Shown: piece after piece, positions 8,501-15,642 of the stretch
Layout: each line of letters begins with the position of its first letter
Numbering within the stretch: position 1 is the stretch's first letter
Assembly: GCA_036278935.1 (NCBI GenBank)
Contig: DASUKA010000106.1
Location: 1-15,642, forward strand
DNA length: 15,642 bases
DNA from: DASSNR01 sp036278935
Lineage (GTDB): Bacteria > Gemmatimonadota > Gemmatimonadetes > Gemmatimonadales > Gemmatimonadaceae
Direction of reading: 5' to 3'
The notes under the pieces: model-generated
Seen by the model: only the letters and a program-made list of their open reading frames with translations
Database searches by the model: none
Told to the model about the DNA's origin: nothing
Translations under genes and position numbers: made by a program

Positions 8501-8727
8501 AGCTGCGTGAGGCACGCATCGGCTACGACCTGCCGGAGCGCTTTGCCAACATGGTGCATGCCAGTGCCGTGAACCTGTCACTGGTGGGGCGCAATCTCTG
8601 GACGCACAAGAAGGTGCCGAACATCGATCCCGAGTTCTCGTACTCGACGGGCAACGTCCAGGGACTGGAGTTCGTCGCGCTTCCGGTGAACCGCAGCTTT
8701 GGCATCACCCTCCAGGTCACGCCGTAA
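5578..8727 (+). CDS. SusC/RagA-family TonB-linked outer-membrane transporter
   Basis: 1049 residues from ATG 5578, preceded by AGGGAG at 5567-5572; an in-frame GTG at 5572 overlaps that site and is less likely. SusC-type receptors form the TonB-powered barrel under a SusD lid and import oligosaccharides or peptides. Order: Sec signal peptide (AWAAA, cleavage near residue 23), CarboxypepD_reg-like beta domain (about 26-112, TISGRVTSDAGAPLPNASV), the SusC-type LQGLVVTALGL segment (113-123), plug domain (about 140-261, ending ALYGSRAANGVIVITTK), then the barrel to the end. Length is normal for the family. There is no N-terminal secretin/TonB short domain, so it is not of the FecA-like kind that signals to an anti-sigma factor. 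The last strand reads SFGITLQVTP and lacks the usual terminal aromatic residue. The SusD partner starts 25 bases downstream, so the two are surely one operon. Confidence 0.95.
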   Translation: MRRLFKGFTAVCALALIPAWAAAQGGATISGRVTSDAGAPLPNASVFLQGTHFGALTGTDGAYSFTVPAASVTGQSATLTARLIGYSPASAKLTLSAGPITHDFMLALRPVQLQGLVVTALGLTREKSQLGTSQQQISSAELNSTHAQDFVNQLEGKVAGMTITGSGSPDGSTKITLRGANSISGNNDPLFIVDGIPVSNDDHGSSTRGGSLGGTNSADFGSAINDLNPDDIASVSVLKGPNAAALYGSRAANGVIVITTKHGQNSDGQLRTQLHSSYTWDTSPQYMQWQNLYGQGSAGNFQYVDGKGGGINDGYDQSYGPRMDGRPIDQFMGKQQPFVPHPGNVASFFNTGHNFTTTLAASGGTDRANARLSLSNANVVGVIPNNSFHKLTASLSGGLKFGSRFSTTGSVQYIKNQGLNRPGTGYNTSILEQFIWFGRQVDLNLLRNKFYDANGNLYNWNSNFHNNPFWLQEDNPEHDLRNRLIASASATYQVTPWLSATLRSGQDYYDWTINRDYAKGNIQYSDANYAGAFADLNQYNSENNTDLLLNATKDVTSHLTVTGLLGGTRRYAEHSSNNTYTSGISVPGVYNVSNAAISPTVTQFRSQRQVNSVYGSASFTWDGWWTVEGTARNDWSSTLPKGHNSYFYPGVNTSIVLTNAIPSLKSKVLSYAKLRGAFARVGNDAAPYQLATTYTGRSTQFGSLPQFDVSNNIANANLKPELTTSTEVGAELGFFDNRVTLDASYYDKQTKNQILNLVVSPASGFNTQSINAGQIQNKGMEATLTATPVITQSGFTWTTTFNFAQNRSKVVALYPGLKTVVLGGDWSANIEARAGEPYGTIFGNTYLRDSATGELLLHNGLPQIGPRKVLGDVNPDWTGGWNNQFKYKHVSLSFLFDIHQGGDIFSITNMMCEQSGVCASTLRGREVDWDKPGIVVKGIDEDTHQPNSTRVTSERYFQSKWLIHEAYIYDDSYIKLREARIGYDLPERFANMVHASAVNLSLVGRNLWTHKKVPNIDPEFSYSTGNVQGLEFVALPVNRSFGITLQVTP

Positions 8728-8752
8728 CCGGCCATTTCGTAGAGAGCAACCG

Positions 8753-10321
8753 ATGAATATCAAGTATCTGCCACCGATTGTCGCCGGGATCGCGCTCGCC
8801 GTCGGAATGGTCGCGTGCCACCCGGACCAGTTGACCAGTCTCAACACCGACCCGAATAACCCGACGGATGCGCCGCCGGGTCCCCTCTTCACCGCGTCCG
8901 TCAACACCGCCGTGGGACGCTGGCTCCCCCTCAGCAACGTGGGCATTCTTGCGCAGCAGTGGGCCCAGACCACGTACCCGCAGGAGGATGAATACATCAA
9001 TCTCCAGGCGGACCGGACCAGTGGCCTGTTCGATGGCCCATATACGGGCGAACTCGAGAACCTGCGCAAGATCGTGGCGAAGGGGCAGGCACTGAAGCAA
9101 CCCGGGGTGTACGGGCCGGCCATGGTGCTCCAGACATGGAGCTTCGAGAACATGACGGACATCTTCGGCGATATCCCGTACTCCGATGCGCTCAAGGGCG
9201 ACACGACCGGCGGCAGTCTGGCGCCCGCCTACGACCCGCAGAAAGACATTTACGCCGGCTTCTTCAGCGCGCTCTCCGCGGCGACGGCCGCGATGGCGAG
9301 CGATCCGGCAGCCGACCCGGGGCTGGGCTCGGCCGACCCCATCTACGGCGGCGTTGTCGGGAATTGGGAGAAGTTCGCCAACTCGCTGCACGCACGGCTG
9401 GCCATGCGGCTGGTCAACGTCGATCCTGCAACGGCCAGTGCGGAGCTCAAGGCGGCGTTCAACGCGCCCGGTGGAGTGTTCACGTCAAACGCCGACAACG
9501 CCAAGCTGGTCTGGCCGGGCGATGGCGTGAACGACAATCCCTTCGCTGAAAACCTTAAGCTGCGCGATGACATCCGGCTGTCGAGGACGCTCATGAATAT
9601 CATGGTGCCGTCGAACGACCCACGCCTTCAGGTCTACGCGCAGCCCGTGGTGGATTCGTCGCTGTTTCCGAACGGATACGGCGGCATGCCGAACGGCCTC
9701 TCGCAGGACTCGGCCGGCAAGTGGTTCAAGCTCGCCTCGCGTCCAGGCGTGATGTTCTACCCCGGTGTCACTACATACGGGACGTTCGGCAGTTCCGCGG
9801 GCCTCGCGACACCGTCCTATCTGATGACGTACGCGGAGCTGCTGTTCATCGAGGCCGAAGCAGATGAGCGTGGACTCGGCGGCCGCACTCCCGGACAGGC
9901 GAAGGCGGACTACGACGCGGCAATCACGGCCTCGCTGGAACAGTGGGGGATCACCGACCCCGCGGCTATCAGCGGCTTCCTGGCCGAGCCCGCCGTTGCC
10001 TACAAGGGTGGCACTGATGGCCTGAAGCAGATTGCCGTCCAGAAATGGGTGGCCCTGTTCATGGATGGGGTGCAGGCGTGGGCAGAATGGCGGCGCACGT
10101 GTCAACCATCGACTGTGGCGCCAGGACCGGCAGCCATCGTAGACTTCGTGCCGCGGCGGTTCTTCTACTCCAACACCGAGACCTCGGTGAACGCCGAGAA
10201 TCTGAACGCGGCCATCGCCCGGCAGGGACCGGACAATTTCGAGACGCGCATGTACTGGGACACAAAGCCACAGGCTGCTCCCACATATGTGGACGCGGCC
10301 ACGTGCGGGCCCGTATCGTGA
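8753..10321 (+). CDS. SusD-like_2-class outer-membrane lipoprotein
   Basis: 522 residues from ATG 8753; the same frame is open further upstream but would overlap the receptor and hide the signal peptide. AGAGAG at 8741-8746 is a modest Shine-Dalgarno. The lipobox region GMVAC places the lipidated Cys at residue 22. The mature start LTSLNTDPNNPTDAP is the hallmark opening of the SusD-like_2 class, which differs from the RagB class of the SusD at 172-1779. The C-terminal part carries the matching block ALFMDGVQAWAEWRRT, then a Pro-Arg-Arg-Phe-Phe-Tyr and Asn-rich stretch, then MYWDTK. Function: surface capture of substrate for the SusC-like channel encoded 25 bases upstream. Two cysteines near the C terminus (RRTCQP and ATCGP) could pair. 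The substrate is unknown; members of this class serve both glycan and peptide uptake. Confidence 0.93.
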   Translation: MNIKYLPPIVAGIALAVGMVACHPDQLTSLNTDPNNPTDAPPGPLFTASVNTAVGRWLPLSNVGILAQQWAQTTYPQEDEYINLQADRTSGLFDGPYTGELENLRKIVAKGQALKQPGVYGPAMVLQTWSFENMTDIFGDIPYSDALKGDTTGGSLAPAYDPQKDIYAGFFSALSAATAAMASDPAADPGLGSADPIYGGVVGNWEKFANSLHARLAMRLVNVDPATASAELKAAFNAPGGVFTSNADNAKLVWPGDGVNDNPFAENLKLRDDIRLSRTLMNIMVPSNDPRLQVYAQPVVDSSLFPNGYGGMPNGLSQDSAGKWFKLASRPGVMFYPGVTTYGTFGSSAGLATPSYLMTYAELLFIEAEADERGLGGRTPGQAKADYDAAITASLEQWGITDPAAISGFLAEPAVAYKGGTDGLKQIAVQKWVALFMDGVQAWAEWRRTCQPSTVAPGPAAIVDFVPRRFFYSNTETSVNAENLNAAIARQGPDNFETRMYWDTKPQAAPTYVDAATCGPVS

Positions 10322-10439
10322 CCTCCACATCAGGCATGGGATGTCCCGGCGTCGTTCGCCACGTGACCCGCTCCCTCAGACGCATGCCTTCCGGCGTGAG
10401 CCGAGGAGCGTGTGGGTATTCCTACCATCACTACCGAAC

Positions 10440-12182
10440 ATGAGATCTCCCGACTTCCTACCGGCGAGGATGCGCGCCGCTGTGCCGACGTTCGCTTCAG
10501 TTCTCGTTGTCGTGGCGCTGACCGCGTGCGGCACCGGCTCCGGCGAGCCCGCGCGCCCCGCCCACCCCACCGCCGCGAGCGTGGAACAGACCACGCCCGG
10601 CTCGCGGCCGCCCCTCGCCCTCCTTGCCAGCTTCGACGGCCTGGGCTTCGGCTTCGACGGACCGCAGGGCCCCGCCACCGGCCGCAATCCCTCCGACAAC
10701 AGTCTGGCCGTCGGCCCTAACCACATCGTGCAGATCGTCAACTCCCGCCTGGCCATTTTCACCAAGAAGGGCGCGAAGTTCGACACCACCGGCAAGGTGC
10801 TGTACGGCGCCGTGCCAACCAACACGGTGTTCAAGGGATTCGGCGGCACGTGCGAGGCCCAGAACAACGGTGATGCCGTGGTGCGCTACGATCAGCTCGC
10901 GCAACGGTGGCTCATCGTCATGCCGATCTTTCGCCGGACCAACGCCCACCTCGATGACACTATTCCGTGGGTCGCGGACCACCATGGCGCGTACGTGAGC
11001 CAGCCTGGCGTCGCGGGACAGCCGGGCCGAGCCGCCAAGCTGTTCGTGCCCCCGACGGTTCCACCAACGTCGCCCGAAGCACAGGCACGCCAGGCGGTGG
11101 CGAACCAACGCGCGCGCCGGCACCGCCGTGCGCACCGCCCGCCACAGGGAACAGGACCGTACGCCATGTGCTATGCTCTGAGCACGAGTCCCGACCCGCT
11201 GGGCTCCTGGTATCGCTACGAGTTCCTGCGCCCGCTCTTCCCCGACTATCCCCGCCCCGCCGTGTGGCCCGATGGCTACTACGTCCCCACCAGCACTGGC
11301 GACAAGGTCATCCAGAAGCAGGCCTGCGTGGTCGATCGCGCGCGCATGTTGAAGGGCGAGCCCGCGACGGAGCAATGCGTGATCGTCGACGGCGTGAACT
11401 TCCTCAACAACGCCGACCTCGAGGGGCACACGCTGCCGCCCGCCGGAGCGCCGAACATCGTGATGGCCGCCGGCGGCACGCAGCTCCGGAATCACTTTGC
11501 CGACAGCGTGATCTACGCCTGGCAATACCATGTCGACTGGGCCGATGCTTCGAAGACGACGCTCACGGGGCCGGAGCGCATCCCCGTGGCCCCGTACCAC
11601 TACCTGTGCGACGGTCAGCTGACCAAGTGCGTGCCGCAGCCGGGCACGGACCGGCGGCTCGATGCACAGGGGGACAAGATCATGGCGCGCCTCGTCTACC
11701 GGAATGTGAATGGACGCGAGTCCGTCGTGGCGGTACACTCCGTGGCGACGACCGCCGGCGCGGGGGGCGTGCGCTGGTACGAGTTCACCGTCGGTCCGCA
11801 GCGGAGCATCACGCTCCGCCAGCAGGGCACCTACGCACCCGATGCGTCCTACCGCTGGATGGCGAGTCCCGCCATCGATGCGCTCGGCGACATCGGGATC
11901 GGCTACTCGTTCGGGGATTCGACGCACTTTGCCGGACAACGCTTTGCCGGTCGGCAGGCGGACGATTCGCTCGGCGTGCTCACCTTCCGCGAAACGGTGC
12001 TGGCCCGCGGCGAGGACGCGCAGCGGGGGTCGTTGCGCTGGGAGGACTACACGCAAACCGCCGTCGATCCCTCCGACGATTGTACCATCTGGTACGTGGG
12101 CGACTATGTCAGAAAGGGCGCGCCGACCTACTCCACGCGCATCGGCGCCTTCCGCTTTCCCGGATGCCACGCCGCACAGTGA
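10440..12182 (+). CDS. large secreted lipoprotein of unknown function, third gene of the SusCD unit
   Basis: 580 residues from ATG 10440. An in-frame ATG at 10470 would also leave a complete signal peptide (lipobox Leu-Thr-Ala-Cys, Cys20 by that start), and neither has a good Shine-Dalgarno. The frame stays open upstream into the SusD gene, but starts there would place the signal peptide internally. I recognise no named enzyme family. Visible blocks resemble a group of large secreted proteins from Acidobacteria and similar soil bacteria: PSDNSLAVGPNHIVQIVNSR near the N terminus, GDAVVRYDQLAQRWLI, PRPAVWPDGYYVPT, YRWMASPAIDALGDIGIGYS (from 471) and RWEDYTQTAVDPSDDCTIWY (533-552). The repeated short beta-strand-like, aromatic-rich blocks suggest a beta-propeller (inference). 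A proline- and arginine-rich insert fills about 186-239. It lies 118 bases after SusD, where many SusCD loci encode a surface glycan-binding protein, so an accessory binding role is plausible but unproven. Confidence 0.8.
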   Translation: MRSPDFLPARMRAAVPTFASVLVVVALTACGTGSGEPARPAHPTAASVEQTTPGSRPPLALLASFDGLGFGFDGPQGPATGRNPSDNSLAVGPNHIVQIVNSRLAIFTKKGAKFDTTGKVLYGAVPTNTVFKGFGGTCEAQNNGDAVVRYDQLAQRWLIVMPIFRRTNAHLDDTIPWVADHHGAYVSQPGVAGQPGRAAKLFVPPTVPPTSPEAQARQAVANQRARRHRRAHRPPQGTGPYAMCYALSTSPDPLGSWYRYEFLRPLFPDYPRPAVWPDGYYVPTSTGDKVIQKQACVVDRARMLKGEPATEQCVIVDGVNFLNNADLEGHTLPPAGAPNIVMAAGGTQLRNHFADSVIYAWQYHVDWADASKTTLTGPERIPVAPYHYLCDGQLTKCVPQPGTDRRLDAQGDKIMARLVYRNVNGRESVVAVHSVATTAGAGGVRWYEFTVGPQRSITLRQQGTYAPDASYRWMASPAIDALGDIGIGYSFGDSTHFAGQRFAGRQADDSLGVLTFRETVLARGEDAQRGSLRWEDYTQTAVDPSDDCTIWYVGDYVRKGAPTYSTRIGAFRFPGCHAAQ

Positions 12183-12193
12183 TCCAGACGTAA

Positions 12194-12291
12194 CGGTTGT
12201 GAGTTGTGGGTTGTGAGGTGTGAGGGGCTCGCGGTAGTGTTGGGGGCTGCGAGCTTCGACAGCCGGCCTCACGACTCACAACTCATAACTG
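12194..12291 (+). repeat. inverted pair of heptamer-repeat arrays forming a long hairpin
   Basis: The left arm holds four tandem heptamers (GTTGTGA, GTTGTGG, GTTGTGA, GGTGTGA; 12196-12223). The right arm holds three in the opposite orientation (TCACGAC, TCACAAC, TCATAAC; 12269-12289). Bases 12194-12218 pair with 12267-12291 over 25 bp, four of them G-U. Inside the loop, GCTCGC (12227-12232) pairs with GCGAGC (12249-12254). It lies between the unit B lipoprotein and the S9 peptidase, both on the + strand. It could terminate transcription, protect mRNA ends, or be a dispersed genomic repeat. Confidence 0.75.
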
Positions 12292-12307
12292 ATTCCGCCC
12301 CTTACCT

Positions 12308-12314
12308 GAGGAGG
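12308..12314 (+). promoter_or_regulatory. strong Shine-Dalgarno of the S9 peptidase gene
   Basis: GAGGAGG lies 4 bases before ATG 12319 and 10 before the in-frame ATG 12325. Both starts are possible and differ by two residues (Met-Arg). It is the most consensus-like ribosome site in the window, suggesting this gene starts its own well-translated unit. Confidence 0.7.
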
Positions 12315-12318
12315 ACAG

Positions 12319-14658
<2,340 letters not shown>

Positions 14659-14680
14659 GAACCGCCGCACGGGAGATGTG

Positions 14681-15642
14681 ATGCACCTCATGCGACTCCT
14701 CGCGCTGCCACCGCTCGCCGCGTTCACATGGAGTGTGGCGGCCGCGCAATCCACTCTCCCCCGCGCGCCGGGCGCCCGCGTCGTGTCCATCTCGCAGCCG
14801 TCGGAGCGCGGGAACGAGCCGAGCATCGCGGTCAATCCGAAGAGCCCGAACCAGGTGGTGGCGGTGTTTCAGGGGAACGCGAAGGCGGCCTACTCCACCG
14901 ACTCGGCGCGGACGTTCTCCCGCGCCGAGGGGACCGCGCCGACGGACTGGCGCGTAGCGGGTGACGTGTCCACGACGTTCGACAACAAGGGCCATGCCTT
15001 TCTCTGCTATCTGGCGTTCGATCGGTTGGGAACGCCGTACTACTGGGCGCACGGCGCGGGGCGGAACGGGATCTTCGTGCGCCGGTCGATGGACGGGGGA
15101 AAGACGTGGGAGCAGAACGCGGTGGCCGTGAAGGCATGGCCCACGGGTCACGAGCCGAACCTCCAGTACGAGGACATGCCGCGCATCTTCGCCGACAACG
15201 CGCCACGGAGTCCACACAAGGGGAACCTCTACGTGGGGTGGATCGAGTGGCAGCTCACGCAGTCCATCATGCTCTTCGCGCGTTCCACGGATGACGGGCG
15301 CACGTGGTCGCATCCCATCCGCATCAGCACACACGCCGGATTGCCGCGCGATGACAACGGATCGCTGGTGGGGTTCATCGGCACGGTGGCGCCGGATGGG
15401 ACGATCTACGTGGTGTGGAGCGATGGCAGCAGCATTGCTTTCACGTCGTCGCGCGACGGCGGGCGCAGTTTCGCGCCGTCGCGCTCCATCATCCGGACGG
15501 GACCGCCGTACTTCGGCACCGTGCCCGGCGTCTCACGCGTGATGGGCTTTCCGCAGATTGGTGTCGCGCCCAGCAAGGGTGCCGGCGGCGGGCGGCTGTA
15601 CGTGACGTGGAGCGACTACCGCAACGGCGACATCGACGTCTT
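14681..15642 (+). CDS. secreted Asp-box (sialidase/BNR-repeat-like) beta-propeller protein, 5' part, runs off the window
   Basis: The frame is open from ATG 14681 through the last base (320 codons, no stop). GGGAG at 14671-14675 gives a well-spaced Shine-Dalgarno, and a Sec signal peptide ends near AAAQ (residue 22). Asp-boxes (Ser-x-Asp-x-Gly-x-Thr-Trp), turns between propeller strands in sialidases and related proteins, appear three times: SMDGGKTW (136-143), STDDGRTW (202-209) and SRDGGRSF (257-264). A degenerate STDSARTF lies at 72-79. The regular spacing and NEPSIAVNPKSPNQVVAVF near the start fit secreted exo-sialidase-like propellers. An Asp-box fold does not establish sialidase activity: the visible part shows no FRIP motif, and the full Arg triad and Tyr/Glu pair cannot be judged without the missing C terminus. 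It follows the S9 peptidase by 22 bases, pointing to joint expression and perhaps glycoprotein or glycopeptide breakdown (inference). Confidence 0.88.
   Translation, partial: MHLMRLLALPPLAAFTWSVAAAQSTLPRAPGARVVSISQPSERGNEPSIAVNPKSPNQVVAVFQGNAKAAYSTDSARTFSRAEGTAPTDWRVAGDVSTTFDNKGHAFLCYLAFDRLGTPYYWAHGAGRNGIFVRRSMDGGKTWEQNAVAVKAWPTGHEPNLQYEDMPRIFADNAPRSPHKGNLYVGWIEWQLTQSIMLFARSTDDGRTWSHPIRISTHAGLPRDDNGSLVGFIGTVAPDGTIYVVWSDGSSIAFTSSRDGGRSFAPSRSIIRTGPPYFGTVPGVSRVMGFPQIGVAPSKGAGGGRLYVTWSDYRNGDIDV

Noticed and set aside
10287..10439. Upstream extension of the third-position lipoprotein into the end of the SusD gene
   Set aside because: It would place the lipoprotein signal peptide 50 residues inside the protein and overlap SusD; starts at 10440 or 10470 give a proper N-terminal signal.
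12211..12240. Possible promoter TTGTGA-18-TAGTGT in front of the S9 peptidase
   Set aside because: The match is weak (4/6 and 3/6) and falls inside the heptamer repeat, so it is better explained as repeat sequence.

Overview
The window is high-GC DNA in which every supported gene lies on the + strand. It looks like a SusC/SusD-type nutrient-uptake region from a diderm bacterium. High GC, two SusC/SusD pairs, Shine-Dalgarno sites with a sigma-70-like promoter, and an S9 peptidase next to an Asp-box protein together suggest Gemmatimonadota (Gemmatimonadetes) or a similar high-GC relative of the Bacteroidota. This assignment is inference; no rRNA or other phylogenetic marker is present.

Layout. 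(A) 1-5040, first uptake unit: the last codons of a SusC-type TonB receptor, a RagB/SusD-class lipoprotein (172-1779), a small lipoprotein consisting of little more than a free-standing TonB-receptor plug domain (1849-2358), and a Tat-exported GH127/GH146-like beta-L-arabinofuranosidase with its zinc/cysteine active site intact (2503-5040). Stem-loops lie at 1790-1831 and 2370-2438. A 20-bp stem-loop at 5073-5117 closes the unit. (B) 5118-12182, second uptake unit: a consensus-quality promoter (TTGACA, 17 bp, TAGCAT, at 5188-5216), a leader of about 350 nt, a complete SusC-like receptor (5578-8727), a SusD-like_2-class lipoprotein (8753-10321), and a large lipoprotein of unknown function in the third-gene position (10440-12182). 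(C) 12183-15642: an inverted pair of heptamer-repeat arrays that can fold into a long hairpin (12194-12291), then a secreted S9 prolyl-oligopeptidase-family peptidase (12319-14658). It is followed closely by a secreted Asp-box (sialidase/BNR-like) beta-propeller protein that runs off the right edge (14681-15642).

How the genes may work together (inference): unit A would capture L-arabinose-containing plant glycan fragments through SusCD and trim beta-L-arabinofuranosides in the periplasm. Unit B imports a substrate that cannot be named from sequence. The peptidase and Asp-box protein of region C could act on peptides, glycopeptides or glycans, but nothing ties them firmly to unit B.

The least explained items are the plug-only lipoprotein, the third-position lipoprotein of unit B, the long leader, and the heptamer inverted repeat. 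I found no CRISPR array, tRNA, rRNA, transposase or phage gene. I saw no convincing evidence of a wholly new system; the plug-only lipoprotein inside a sus-like operon is the best candidate for undescribed biology.
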